Of a DNA stretch of 64,000 nucleotides, positions 25,184 to 34,336 are shown piece by piece. Origin of the DNA: Bacillus sp. MRMR6 (GTDB lineage: Bacteria > Bacillota > Bacilli > Bacillales > Cytobacillaceae). Location: assembly GCF_001940785.1 (NCBI RefSeq), contig NZ_MSLS01000021.1, positions 2,763 through 66,762 of the forward strand. Reading direction: 5' to 3'. Numbering within the stretch: the first letter of the stretch is position 1; each line of letters begins with the position of its first letter. The translations under genes and the position numbers were made by a program. The notes under the pieces were generated by a model. The model was not told the DNA's origin and searched no databases. It worked only from the letters and a program-made list of their open reading frames with translations.

Positions 25184-25590
25184 CGAAGGGGAATGCTTCA
25201 TTGTACGTTCATTAGGAACCCTCTTTGATAAACACCTCATTTGACATTAAAGTGTAATTATAAAGAGTAATCTTTGTTCAAGCTGACCATCCCCTATATG
25301 TGTTTTTATATGTTTTCCCAACTTATAAAAACGGATGACGATCTGCGGTAAACACCTCATTTTCTATTTATTTGACTAAATAGCTGGTGTTATTGAACTC
25401 AGTATGGTTTCAAGCACGCTGTGCAAAACAACCATCCCCTTATCTGAAACGTTGCGAAGCTAATGGGTTTGAAACGAAAATGTCTTTAACAAACACCTCA
25501 TCTCAAGATTTGATGAATCACTTCATCGAGTTGTTGTTTCCCCTTCAAATATTATGATGTCCATAGCATGAGGAAATATACAATTTTTTT
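25141..25590 (-). ncRNA. Candidate non-coding RNA or long leader between hit and ecsA
   Basis: This gap has no credible protein gene. On the minus strand it carries three copies of TGAGGTGTTT (plus-strand centres ~25235, 25355, 25496) alternating with two copies of AGGGGATGGT (~25291, ~25435), and ends in a strong terminator. A possible promoter is TTCAGG-N17-TATATT on the minus strand near 25575-25605. The G-rich motifs resemble Shine-Dalgarno sequences; their plus-strand complements resemble the C-rich seeds of Firmicute small RNAs. The terminator favours minus-strand transcription. The alternatives are a regulatory leader of hit or a plus-strand RNA. The boundaries are approximate. Confidence 0.5.
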
Positions 25591-25669
25591 TCTAAAACCT
25601 GAACTTCTATTTTTCTTTATTACAATTTGTTAAAATATAAGGTAATCAGCAACGGAAGGACGTTTGTAC

Positions 25670-26410
25670 ATGACGTTATTATCAATTAAGAACCTTACAG
25701 GTGGCTATACAAGGAATCCTGTCTTAAAAGATGTAAGCTTTCAGGTAAATCAAAAAGAATTAGTTGGCTTAATTGGTTTAAATGGGGCAGGGAAAAGTAC
25801 GACCATTAAACATATTATTGGATTGATGGAACCTCACCAAGGTGAAATAAAAATTAATGGTCAATCGATTCGCGACCATAAAGAGGCCTATAGAAAAATG
25901 TTTACCTTCGTCCCAGAGACACCGGTACTATATGAAGAACTGACCTTAGAGGAACATTTAAGATTGACTGCAATGGCCTATGGATTAGATGAGGCGACTT
26001 ATCAGACGAGGGTTAAGCCTTTGCTTGCAGAGTTCAGAATGGAGAAGCGATTAAAATGGTTTCCAGCCCATTTTTCAAAGGGAATGAAACAAAAGGTGAT
26101 GATTATGTGCGCTTTTTTGGTACAGCCCTCTCTTTATATAGTGGATGAACCCTTTGTAGGACTTGACCCGCTTGGGATTCAATCACTGCTCGACTTAATG
26201 AAAAAGATGAAAGAAAATGGGGCCGGTATCTTAATGTCTACGCATATTTTAGCAACTGCTGAAAAATATTGTGACAGTTTTATCATTCTCCATGAGGGAA
26301 AGATACGTGCTAAAGGAACTTTGGCTGAACTGCAAGAGCAATTTTCAATGCCAAGGGCATCCCTAGATGATCTTTATATCCAATTAACAAAGGAAGAAAT
26401 TTATGAATAA
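25670..26410 (+). CDS. ecsA: ABC transporter ATP-binding protein EcsA
   Basis: A 246-residue ABC ATPase nearly identical in pattern to B. subtilis EcsA. It has LLSIKNLTGGYTRNPVLKDV, Walker A GLNGAGKSTT, signature FSKGMKQK, Walker B LYIVDEPFVGLDP and the switch region STHILATAEKYCDS. EcsAB affects secretion, intramembrane proteolysis and competence. The ATG at 25670 follows GGAAGGA by ten bases; an earlier TTG is less well placed. It overlaps ecsB by eight bases. Confidence 0.95.
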   Translation: MTLLSIKNLTGGYTRNPVLKDVSFQVNQKELVGLIGLNGAGKSTTIKHIIGLMEPHQGEIKINGQSIRDHKEAYRKMFTFVPETPVLYEELTLEEHLRLTAMAYGLDEATYQTRVKPLLAEFRMEKRLKWFPAHFSKGMKQKVMIMCAFLVQPSLYIVDEPFVGLDPLGIQSLLDLMKKMKENGAGILMSTHILATAEKYCDSFIILHEGKIRAKGTLAELQEQFSMPRASLDDLYIQLTKEEIYE

Positions 26411-27614
26411 TGAGCAAAAACTCTGGAAGGACAGAGCCGCCCATCGGTTAAAGGAATTAGGCGTTTATCTTAGGTATATTTTAAATGGTCATCTTGTGAT
26501 TGTTTTACTTTTTTTAATCGGAACGGGTGCCTATTATTATCAAAATTGGATAAAGACACTTTCTTCTGGATTCCCAGCAGAAATCATCATAGCGGTGTTA
26601 CTGGGTTTGTTTATAACCTATAGTCCTCTATATAATTTCCTTCTTGAGGCAGATCAGGTGTTTTTACTCCCGCTCGAAGACCGATTAAAAGGATATTTTT
26701 TAAAATCTGGCTTCATTAGTTTAATTTTTCAAGGATACATATTAATCTTAATGATGGCTGTATTAATGCCACTATATGCACATGTCAGCAATAGCGGATT
26801 TAGCTCGTTTTTTCCTTTTCTGGGCATACTATTATTAGTGAAGACTTGGAATATTGCTGCTAGCTGGAAAATCCATTTTCATGTTCAAGCATCTGTTTAT
26901 CTATATGACATGCTTGTCCGCTATGCTTTAAACACCTCATTTGTCTTTATGCTGTACAAACAGGCAAATATATTCTTGTTATTGTTATTAGCAGTCATTA
27001 TGGTGCTTTATTATACCTATTTTAATGGTAAAACCAAGAGCTTAGGGCTCAAATGGGACACGCTAATTCGGCAGGAAGAAAAGAGGATGGGATCTTTTTA
27101 CCGCTTAGCTAATTTATTTACAGATGTTCCAAAGTTGAAAGATACGGTAAAACGAAGAAAATGGATGGATCTATTTATCAACAATATTGGTTTTCTTCAA
27201 GAAAAGACCTACCTATATTTATTCTCACGCACCTTTCTCAGGTCATCAGATTATTTAGGGTTATTAATCCGTTTAACGATAATAGGAGCTGCTGCCTTGT
27301 ACTATATTTCCTTTGGCATTGGGCAGATTTTATTGGCTGTCCTATTTCTCTACCTAACCGGGTTTCAGCTTTTGCCATTATGGAACCACCATCAAAATAA
27401 GTTGTGGGTAGATTTATATCCAGTGGCCTCTCAGCATAAAACAACTGCCTTTCAGCTTCTTTTATTGGTCATACTGGTTATTCAAGCGTTAATGTTCACA
27501 CTTGTCATACTACTTAAAGGGGAATATCTAATTGCTTCTTTTGTGCTCATATCAGGAGTATTGTTCAATTTACTATTTGTATATGTTTATAGTAAAAAAA
27601 GACTGAAATATTAA
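26403..27614 (+). CDS. ecsB: ABC transporter permease EcsB
   Basis: A 403-residue polytopic membrane protein with hydrophobic segments grouped around residues 25-70, 100-150, 170-205, 285-325 and 350-400, typical of EcsB. The conserved N-terminal LWKDRAAHRLKELGVYLRY is present. It starts inside the end of ecsA, indicating coupled translation and a stoichiometric EcsA-EcsB exporter. Its interior (26928-26942) contains a 15-base match to the motif repeated upstream of hit. A hairpin separates it from ecsC. Confidence 0.92.
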   Translation: MNNEQKLWKDRAAHRLKELGVYLRYILNGHLVIVLLFLIGTGAYYYQNWIKTLSSGFPAEIIIAVLLGLFITYSPLYNFLLEADQVFLLPLEDRLKGYFLKSGFISLIFQGYILILMMAVLMPLYAHVSNSGFSSFFPFLGILLLVKTWNIAASWKIHFHVQASVYLYDMLVRYALNTSFVFMLYKQANIFLLLLLAVIMVLYYTYFNGKTKSLGLKWDTLIRQEEKRMGSFYRLANLFTDVPKLKDTVKRRKWMDLFINNIGFLQEKTYLYLFSRTFLRSSDYLGLLIRLTIIGAAALYYISFGIGQILLAVLFLYLTGFQLLPLWNHHQNKLWVDLYPVASQHKTTAFQLLLLVILVIQALMFTLVILLKGEYLIASFVLISGVLFNLLFVYVYSKKRLKY

Positions 27615-27616
27615 AC

Positions 27617-27655
27617 AGAATCCTCTTTCGGAATGAAAGAGGATTCTACTACTTC
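27617..27655 (+). terminator. Hairpin between ecsB and ecsC
   Basis: An AGAATCCTCTTTC/GAAAGAGGATTCT stem with a GGAAT loop is followed by only a modest T content, so read-through into ecsC is likely. Confidence 0.5.
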
Positions 27656-27706
27656 ATGACATTTCTTTGTTTAAAGAATAATATCTATTTGTGGAGGGGT
27701 GAAGAA

Positions 27707-28429
27707 ATGAATGAGTATGAATTAAAGGTTTATGAGGAAGTTGAAGCCTGGAAGAGAAAATTACACAGACGTTCAGGAATGATGAATCGAGTGTCTAAAA
27801 AAGCACAAGGTAAAATTAACGGATTAATTCCAGAAAAAGTCCATGAGGTAATGACAGAAAGCATAAAAGCAATGGTAAAAACAACTTTATTTGGTTCACA
27901 GCTAACGACCGATAGAAGTCAGGCAAATGGGCTGTCACTTGCCCAGCGAGATGAATTAATAACCCAGAAGACAGCTGTCTTTCAAAAGACTGCCCTAATT
28001 GAGGGAGCAGGTACAGGTGCTGGCGGAATTCTTTTAGGACTTGCGGATTTTCCGCTGTTACTTTCCATTAAGATGAAATTTCTGTTTGAAGCAGCCTCTA
28101 TCTATGGTTTTAATACAAAAGAGTATGAAGAGAGGTTGTTCATTCTTCACGTTTTTCAACTTGCTTTTTCCAGTGATGAGATTCGAAAGAATACGTTGTA
28201 CGAGATTGAGAATTGGGATCAGAGAAAGAAGGATATTATGGAAATGGATTGGCGCAAATTTCAGCAGGAATATAGAGACTATATCGATTTTGTGAAAATG
28301 CTGCAGCTGGTACCTGGAATCGGGGCGTTTGTTGGAGCATATGCAAATAATAATCTTCTAAAACATTTAGGTGAAACAGCGATGAATGCCTATCGGTTAA
28401 GGATATTAAAAAAAGCCCCTGAAAGATAG
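27707..28429 (+). CDS. ecsC: EcsC family protein
   Basis: A 240-residue protein starting MNEYELKVYEEVEAWKRKLH. I chose ATG 27707 because GGAGGGG lies seven bases before it and the N-terminus agrees with EcsC; 17 further in-frame upstream codons are not part of the family. A glycine-rich hydrophobic segment (IEGAGTGAGGILLGLADFPL) lies in the middle, and a second (VPGIGAFVGAYANN) near the end. EcsC is the third gene of the ecs operon and its molecular role is not established. Confidence 0.9.
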   Translation: MNEYELKVYEEVEAWKRKLHRRSGMMNRVSKKAQGKINGLIPEKVHEVMTESIKAMVKTTLFGSQLTTDRSQANGLSLAQRDELITQKTAVFQKTALIEGAGTGAGGILLGLADFPLLLSIKMKFLFEAASIYGFNTKEYEERLFILHVFQLAFSSDEIRKNTLYEIENWDQRKKDIMEMDWRKFQQEYRDYIDFVKMLQLVPGIGAFVGAYANNNLLKHLGETAMNAYRLRILKKAPER

Positions 28430-28450
28430 AATGTTCAGAGGCTATATTCA

Positions 28451-29626
28451 TCAATTTTCTTGGCTGTTTATCGCTGCTGTACCAAGTGTTTTGGCCGCAA
28501 TTAGCATAGCTTTCTCATCAATATCAAATTTAGGGTGATGGTGAGGATATGTTTTTTCTAATCCTTCTGGCATTGCACCTGTGAAAAAGAAGGTGCCAGG
28601 CACTTTCTGTAAGTAATATGCAAAGTCCTCGCCGCCCATTTGTGGTTCAGTTTCTTCAATCGATTTAACTTCAGGAACAACTGCCGCACATTTTTGCAAG
28701 AATTCAGTTTCTTTAGCATGGTTTACTACTGCCGGATAACCCTTTTCATATAAAAAGTGATAAGTGCTGCCTGTAGCATAGCAAGTTCCATGAATAATTC
28801 TTTCCATTTCTTCTTCAATAAACTGTCGTACACCTTCATCAAAGGTCCGAACGGTTCCAATAAGTTTTGCCTTATCAGCAATGACATTAAAGGCATTTTC
28901 TGCGGTAAAGGAGCCTATGGTAACAACTGCAGAGTCAATCGGATTGACTCTCCTGCTGACAATTTGCTGCAAATTAAGGACCAGTTGTGACGCTGTGACG
29001 ATCGCATCCTTTGTTTTATGTGGCTGGGCTCCGTGACCGCCTTGCCCTTGAATTTCCACCTCAAAACGATCAGCAGCAGCCATAATAGGACCTGTTCGAT
29101 ATTGAATCTTCCCAGTTGATTCTCCGGCCCATAGATGGGTGCCAAATATCACGTCTACATGATCTAAGCAGCCATCCTCAATCATACTAACCGCACCGCC
29201 AGGCGCATACTCTTCAGCATGTTGATGGATAAAGACATAAATTCCTGCTAGTTCATCCTTTAACTCATGTAACGCTTTAGCGAGGATTAATAGCGATGCA
29301 GTATGTCCATCATGCCCACATGCATGCATAATGCCGGGTACTAACGATTTATAGGCAACTTCCTTTTCATCCTGAATGGGCAGTGCATCGAAATCGGCTC
29401 TCAAAGCAATGGTTTTCCCAGGTTTCTTTCCATAGACTTTTGCTACTACACCGTTGCCGCCCACATTTCCTCTTACTTCAATCCCAAGCTTTTCGTAAAA
29501 GGATTGAATAAATTGGGCAGTCTTGTATTCTTTAAAGGATAACTCAGGATGCTGATGTAAATAACGGCGAATAGAAATCATTTCCTCATAGTAATTTTCT
29601 ATTCTACTAAAAAGGTTGTTTAGCAT
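28451..29626 (-). CDS. yhaA: M20-family amidohydrolase YhaA
   Basis: A 391-residue zinc metallo-amidohydrolase of the M20D/Hip-type family. It has IRRYLHQHPELSFKEY at the start, metal-binding HACGHDGHTA, IFIHQHAEE with the catalytic-region glutamates, GGHGAQPHKTKDAI in the dimerisation domain and MGGEDFAYYLQ near the C-terminus. Such enzymes deacylate N-acyl amino acids, including N-acetyl-diaminopimelate. The GGGGGAAC site precedes the ATG. It is convergent with ecsC and its order matches B. subtilis yhaA. Substrate is unassigned. Confidence 0.87.
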   Translation of the reverse strand: MLNNLFSRIENYYEEMISIRRYLHQHPELSFKEYKTAQFIQSFYEKLGIEVRGNVGGNGVVAKVYGKKPGKTIALRADFDALPIQDEKEVAYKSLVPGIMHACGHDGHTASLLILAKALHELKDELAGIYVFIHQHAEEYAPGGAVSMIEDGCLDHVDVIFGTHLWAGESTGKIQYRTGPIMAAADRFEVEIQGQGGHGAQPHKTKDAIVTASQLVLNLQQIVSRRVNPIDSAVVTIGSFTAENAFNVIADKAKLIGTVRTFDEGVRQFIEEEMERIIHGTCYATGSTYHFLYEKGYPAVVNHAKETEFLQKCAAVVPEVKSIEETEPQMGGEDFAYYLQKVPGTFFFTGAMPEGLEKTYPHHHPKFDIDEKAMLIAAKTLGTAAINSQEN

Positions 29627-29759
29627 AATGTTCCCCCATTTTTCATAAAATATAATAGTATTTTCAAACTATTTTAACACTATTAAATAACGTTGTAGAT
29701 TTTGACAGTCATTTTATTTATAATTTTAAAAGATTAGTTAGAAGGAAAGGATTTTTTTA

Positions 29760-30401
29760 ATGCAGACGAAGGTTTTAAAATATTATACTCTAGGATTTAT
29801 CATTCTAGCATTATTTGCTGCGGGATACACGACCCTAAATGTTATGACAGAGCGGGCCCTCATGCTCGATGAGATAGGGGCGGTCTTTTTTGGGTATGTG
29901 CCTGATACATTGAATCCTTTTTTCGTTGTATTAACGGAATTAGGGGATAAGAAAGGGATCGGTCTTGTTGCGGTATTTGTTCTTGGATGGCTACTGCTAA
30001 TAAAAAGAAATTATTTAGGTGCAGCGATCATCACTTTAGCGGCAGCCCTTGGCAATGAGGTTAACAAGTTAATTAAAAACTCAATTGCACGTGAACGACC
30101 GGACCTCGAACATCTAGCGTTTATTGACAGCTATAGTTTTCCTAGTGGTCATGCTATGGTAGGCTTAATTGTTTATTTTTTTGTTGCCTATTTAATCGTA
30201 GAAAATATGAAATCTAAATCAGGTAAAATACTGGTCATAAGTTTTACAGGAGTACTACTTTTTCTGATTGGGGCAAGCCGTATTATCCTCCAAGTACATT
30301 ACCCATCAGATGTCATTGGCGGCTTTTCCTTTGGGTATATCTGGGTGTTGTTATGGGTATTTATATATGAATATTTGAAAAAGAAATTAAGGAAATCATA
30401 G
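29760..30401 (+). CDS. PAP2-family membrane phosphatase
   Basis: A 213-residue membrane protein with about five to six transmembrane helices and the three phosphatidic-acid-phosphatase motifs in order: KNSIARERPD (KX6RP), YSFPSGHAM (PSGH) and SRIILQVHYPSDVIGGF (SRX5HX3D). The active site faces outward. Relatives dephosphorylate lipid phosphates such as undecaprenyl pyrophosphate or phosphatidylglycerol phosphate. A GAAGGAAAGG ribosome site precedes the ATG. It is followed by its own terminator, so it is monocistronic. The precise lipid substrate is not decidable. Confidence 0.88.
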   Translation: MQTKVLKYYTLGFIILALFAAGYTTLNVMTERALMLDEIGAVFFGYVPDTLNPFFVVLTELGDKKGIGLVAVFVLGWLLLIKRNYLGAAIITLAAALGNEVNKLIKNSIARERPDLEHLAFIDSYSFPSGHAMVGLIVYFFVAYLIVENMKSKSGKILVISFTGVLLFLIGASRIILQVHYPSDVIGGFSFGYIWVLLWVFIYEYLKKKLRKS

Positions 30402-30434
30402 AAAAAGGCTGGACGATCCGTCAGCCTTTTTTAT
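30400..30434 (+). terminator. Terminator after PAP2 gene
   Basis: An AAAAAGGCTG/CAGCCTTTTTT stem with a ten-base loop and a T tail. Confidence 0.85.
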
Positions 30435-30495
30435 AAGGAATCAGAGCGTTAAGATGGTAATTTGAACAATATTCACATTTAAAAACGACTTTTTT

Positions 30496-30522
30496 TTGAC
30501 ACTTAGTATCGTAATCTATACA
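30496..30522 (+). promoter_or_regulatory. Possible promoter of the hem operon
   Basis: A consensus TTGACA is followed after a short 15-base spacer by TATACA, about 115 bases before hemE. The short spacer lowers confidence. Confidence 0.35.
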
Positions 30523-30637
30523 CAAATAGGATTAATCGATATAGTGAAGACAGTTCTAGTCACGGCGTTAGTTTCATTTTCCTGCTACATATATTAAAAT
30601 GAAAAACAGACATGTCTTGAAAGGTGGATTTATTTAG

Positions 30638-31684
30638 ATGATTAAGCAAATCAACGAAACATTTTTGAAAGCGGCAAGAGGGGAGAAAACGGATTACGTT
30701 CCAGTATGGTATATGAGACAAGCTGGAAGATCACAGCCAGAGTATCGTGAAATTAAAGAGAAATACTCTTTGTTTGAAATTACACACCAGCCTGAGCTAT
30801 GTGCTTATGTAACACGCTTGCCCGTTGAACAGTATAATGTTGACGCTGCTATTTTATACAAAGACATCATGACCCCACTTCCAGCTATCGGGATGCAGGT
30901 TGAAATTAAGTCAGGTATTGGTCCTGTGATTGATAATCCGATTCGCTCTTTAGCAGATGTTGAAAAACTTGGAGAAATTCACCCAGAACAAGACGTACCA
31001 TATGTTCTTGATACAATCAAATTGTTAACTCAGGAACAACTGTCAGTACCACTAATAGGCTTTTCGGGTGCTCCTTTTACTCTAGCAAGTTACATGATTG
31101 AGGGCGGACCTTCCAAAAATTACAATAAGACGAAAGCTTTTATGTACTCTGAGCCAAAGGCTTGGTTTGCTTTAATGGACAAGCTTGCAGATATGATTAT
31201 TATTTATGTGAAAGCTCAAATAAAAGCAGGCGCAAAAGCGATTCAAATTTTTGATTCATGGGTTGGTGCATTAAATGTTGAAGATTACCGCTATTTTATT
31301 AAGCCGGTTATGACTCGTATTTTCACTGAACTAAAAGAAGAGAATGTTCCACTTATCATGTTTGGTGTAGGTGCTAGTCATCTTGCTTTGGAATGGAATG
31401 ACTTGCCGCTGGACGTTGTGGGATTGGATTGGCGTTTACCAATCCGCCAGGCAAGAGAAATGGGAATTCAAAAAACAGTCCAAGGAAACCTTGACCCAGC
31501 AATCCTTTTATCACCATGGGAAGTAATTGAGGAAAAAGCGAAAGCAATCCTAGATCAAGGAATGGAACAGGGTGGATATATCTTTAACCTTGGACATGGT
31601 GTATTCCCATCCGTAAATCCAGCGACATTGAAAAAATTGACTTCGTTTATTCATGAGTATTCAGCAACAAAACTAAGCAGATAA
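30638..31684 (+). CDS. hemE: Uroporphyrinogen decarboxylase HemE
   Basis: A 348-residue enzyme that decarboxylates the four acetate side chains of uroporphyrinogen III to give coproporphyrinogen III. Signatures are [18 protein letters not shown] near residue 22, [14 protein letters not shown] with the catalytic-pocket aspartate, [18 protein letters not shown] and the C-terminal [22 protein letters not shown] lies 12 bases before the ATG. It opens the hemE-hemH-hemY cluster of the coproporphyrin-dependent haem pathway. A hairpin lies between it and hemH. Confidence 0.96.
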   Translation: MIKQINETFLKAARGEKTDYVPVWYMRQAGRSQPEYREIKEKYSLFEITHQPELCAYVTRLPVEQYNVDAAILYKDIMTPLPAIGMQVEIKSGIGPVIDNPIRSLADVEKLGEIHPEQDVPYVLDTIKLLTQEQLSVPLIGFSGAPFTLASYMIEGGPSKNYNKTKAFMYSEPKAWFALMDKLADMIIIYVKAQIKAGAKAIQIFDSWVGALNVEDYRYFIKPVMTRIFTELKEENVPLIMFGVGASHLALEWNDLPLDVVGLDWRLPIRQAREMGIQKTVQGNLDPAILLSPWEVIEEKAKAILDQGMEQGGYIFNLGHGVFPSVNPATLKKLTSFIHEYSATKLSR

Positions 31685-31751
31685 AATCCATTTTAAGTGT
31701 TTATATTGGTAAGTCGTCTAGTTTTTTGGCACAATATAATAAGCTTTATTC

Positions 31752-31787
31752 TTAAAGGGCCCTATACTAGCTAGAGGCCCTTTCATA
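31752..31787 (+). terminator. Hairpin between hemE and hemH
   Basis: A TTAAAGGGCC/GGCCCTTT stem around a CTATACTAGCTAGA loop, with only a short T tail. It is probably a partial terminator or a processing site within the hem cluster. Confidence 0.45.
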
Positions 31788-31850
31788 CGAGGATATAAAT
31801 ATATAAACCATACGATAACTGCTTCTAGATTTGAAAAATGAGGTGTTAAA

Positions 31851-32783
31851 ATGACAAAGAAGAAAATGGGTTTACTCGTGATGGCTTACGGTACACCATA
31901 TAATTTAGATGACTTGGAACGTTATTATACACATATCCGCCATGGCAGAAAGCCTACAACTGAGATGATAGAAGATCTCCGCAATCGGTATGAGGCAATT
32001 GGAGGCATATCGCCACTAGCGAAATTAACTCTTGAACAAGCTAGTAAACTTGAGGAACACTTGAATCAGGTTCAAGAGGAAATTGAATTTAAAATGTACT
32101 TAGGATTAAAACATATTGAGCCATTTATTGAGGATGCTGTGAAGCAAATGCATGATGATGGAATTATAGAGGCAGTTAGTATTGTTCTTGCACCACACTT
32201 CTCGACATTTAGTGTTAAGTCCTATAATGGACGAGCAAGTGAAGCTGCTGAAAAGCTTGGCAACCTAAAAATCACCTCTATTGAGAGCTGGTATAATGAA
32301 CCAAAATTTATTGATTATTGGGCAGATAAATTAAGTGCCGTATATGAACAAATGCCGAGAGAAGAAAAAGACAATTCCATGTTGATTGTTTCGGCACACA
32401 GCCTGCCTGAGAAAATATTACAATCGGGTGATCCTTATCCACAACAGCTTCAGGAAACTGCGGATTTGATTGCAGTAAAAGCTGGAATTGATCAGTATGC
32501 TATTGGCTGGCAAAGTGCTGGGAATACACCAGAGCCATGGCTTGGCCCTGATGTTCAAGACCTTACGAGGGAATTAGCTGAGGAAAAACAAGTAAAAGCA
32601 TTTGTATATGCTCCAGTAGGTTTTGTTTGTGACCACCTTGAAGTGTTATACGATAATGACTATGAGTGCAAACTGGTTACAGATAAAGTGGGAGCGGCCT
32701 ATTATCGCCCTGCAATGCCAAATGCTCAGGATGAATTTATTGATGCATTGGCAACGGTTGTTTTAAAAACATTGAACGATTAG
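31851..32783 (+). CDS. hemH: Coproporphyrin III ferrochelatase HemH (CpfC)
   Basis: A 310-residue soluble ferrochelatase of the Gram-positive type. It inserts Fe2+ into coproporphyrin III. It shows [42 protein letters not shown], the active-site-region [17 protein letters not shown] and [17 protein letters not shown], then [13 protein letters not shown]. The ribosome site region AAAATGAGGTGTT is perfectly complementary over 13 bases to a plus-strand motif near 25350. It lies between hemE and hemY as in B. subtilis. Confidence 0.95.
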   Translation: MTKKKMGLLVMAYGTPYNLDDLERYYTHIRHGRKPTTEMIEDLRNRYEAIGGISPLAKLTLEQASKLEEHLNQVQEEIEFKMYLGLKHIEPFIEDAVKQMHDDGIIEAVSIVLAPHFSTFSVKSYNGRASEAAEKLGNLKITSIESWYNEPKFIDYWADKLSAVYEQMPREEKDNSMLIVSAHSLPEKILQSGDPYPQQLQETADLIAVKAGIDQYAIGWQSAGNTPEPWLGPDVQDLTRELAEEKQVKAFVYAPVGFVCDHLEVLYDNDYECKLVTDKVGAAYYRPAMPNAQDEFIDALATVVLKTLND

Positions 32784-32817
32784 GATTATACTTATAAATA
32801 TTAAGAAGGTGACACCC

Positions 32818-34245
32818 GTGACGGAAGAAAAAAAAACGGTTGTAATTATTGGCGGCGGTATTGCTGGGCTGACTTCCGCATATTATCTTCAAAAAATCGT
32901 GCAGGAGCAGCAATTGCCAATGGAGATCATCCTAGTTGAATCATCACATCGTCTCGGAGGTAAACTGCAAACGGTTGTAAGAGATGGTTTCACGATTGAG
33001 AGAGGACCAGATTCATTTCTAGCTAGGAAAACAAGTATGATTAGACTTGCTGAGGAAGTAGGCATGGGTGACCAATTAGTTTATAATTCTACAGGAAAAT
33101 CCTATGTACTTGTGAATGATCAGCTTCATCCTATGCCAGGCGGTTCAGTAATGGGTGTTCCAACTGAAATTGGTCCTTTTATTACGACTGACTTGTTTTC
33201 TTTTTCAGGAAAAATGAGGGCTGCCGCAGATTTCATTTTACCGAAATCACCAGGTGGGAAAGATCAATCACTAGGTGATTTTTTCCGGCGCAGATTGGGT
33301 GATGAGGTTGTAGAAAACTTAATTGAACCTTTATTATCAGGGATTTACGCAGGGGATATTGATCAATTAAGTTTAATGTCAACTTTCCCACAATTTTATG
33401 AGGTAGAGCAAAAACACCGCAGTTTAATTCTTGGGATGAAAAAGTCCACCCCATCCCAACCGAAAAAGACAGAGAATAAAGGGCCATCAAAAGGAGCTTT
33501 CTTAACCATTAAAAGTGGGCTTCAATCTTTTGCAGAAGCAATTGAAGCTAAGTTGGACCCAAAGATAATTTTAAAAGGCCATCGAGTTGATAAAGTTACT
33601 AAATTGAATCATCAGTATGAGATATTCCTAAACAATGGTGAGGTTTTAATAGCAGATTCTGTTATCGCTGCAACTCCGCATAAGATAACTCAATCAATGT
33701 TCTCTGATTTTTCATTCTTTGATCCATTTAAAAATATTCCATCGACCTCTGTAGCGACGGTTGCCCTAGCTTTTCCAAAAGAAGCAATTAAGAAAGACAT
33801 TGATGGTACAGGTTTTGTTGTTTCGAGAAATGGGGATTACTCAATTACAGCTTGCACATGGACTCATAAGAAATGGGAGCATTCTACTCCTGAAGGGAAG
33901 GTTCTACTCCGCTGTTATGTAGGCCGTTCTGGAGATGAAACCATTGTCGATCTTTCCGATGATAGAATCATTAAGATTGTACTTGAAGATTTGAGTAAAA
34001 CGATGAATATTACGATGGAACCTGAATTTTCTGTCGTGTCACGTTGGAAGGAATCTATGCCTCAATATACGGTTGGGCATAAGCAGCGTCTTGAGACAAT
34101 AAAGGAACATCTTGAGAAGGATCTGCCTGGTGTCTTTTTAGCAGGTGCGTCTTACGGAGGGGTTGGAATTCCAGATTGTATCGATCAAGGAGAGGCTGCT
34201 GTTAAAAGTGTTTTGACCTATTTTAAAAGTAGATGTTCGTACTGA
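32818..34245 (+). CDS. hemY: Coproporphyrinogen III oxidase HemY (CgoX)
   Basis: A 475-residue FAD-dependent oxidase. The N-terminal Rossmann motif is VVIIGGGIAGLTSAYYL (residues ~8-24), with LVESSHRLGGKLQT binding the FAD ribose. The C-terminal FAD segment is VFLAGASYGGVGIPDCI. In Gram-positive bacteria it oxidises coproporphyrinogen III to coproporphyrin III using oxygen. I choose GTG 32818, six bases after AAGAAGGTG; another GTG at 32809 overlaps that ribosome site. It follows hemH by 34 bases. Confidence 0.94.
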   Translation: MTEEKKTVVIIGGGIAGLTSAYYLQKIVQEQQLPMEIILVESSHRLGGKLQTVVRDGFTIERGPDSFLARKTSMIRLAEEVGMGDQLVYNSTGKSYVLVNDQLHPMPGGSVMGVPTEIGPFITTDLFSFSGKMRAAADFILPKSPGGKDQSLGDFFRRRLGDEVVENLIEPLLSGIYAGDIDQLSLMSTFPQFYEVEQKHRSLILGMKKSTPSQPKKTENKGPSKGAFLTIKSGLQSFAEAIEAKLDPKIILKGHRVDKVTKLNHQYEIFLNNGEVLIADSVIAATPHKITQSMFSDFSFFDPFKNIPSTSVATVALAFPKEAIKKDIDGTGFVVSRNGDYSITACTWTHKKWEHSTPEGKVLLRCYVGRSGDETIVDLSDDRIIKIVLEDLSKTMNITMEPEFSVVSRWKESMPQYTVGHKQRLETIKEHLEKDLPGVFLAGASYGGVGIPDCIDQGEAAVKSVLTYFKSRCSY

Positions 34246-34283
34246 CAGAAGCTGAGCAGAAATGACACAGCTTCTTTTTTCTT
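34246..34283 (+). terminator. Terminator of the hem cluster
   Basis: An AGAAGCTG/CAGCTTCT stem with a 13-base loop followed by six T residues, directly after hemY. Confidence 0.75.
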
Positions 34284-34336
34284 GTACTCTTTTTGAGTAT
34301 AGTAAAGATAGAAGGATTCTGATTTGGAGGGACATT

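Noticed and set aside
25088..25240. N-terminal extension of hit by about 50 residues
   Set aside because: The frame is open, but it runs through a strong terminator hairpin, and HIT proteins begin at MSDCIFCKI with a good ribosome site at 25087.
25201..25510. Short repeats (AAACACCTCAT) as a CRISPR array
   Set aside because: The units are only 10-11 bases, unevenly spaced, alternate with a second motif, and no cas genes lie nearby.
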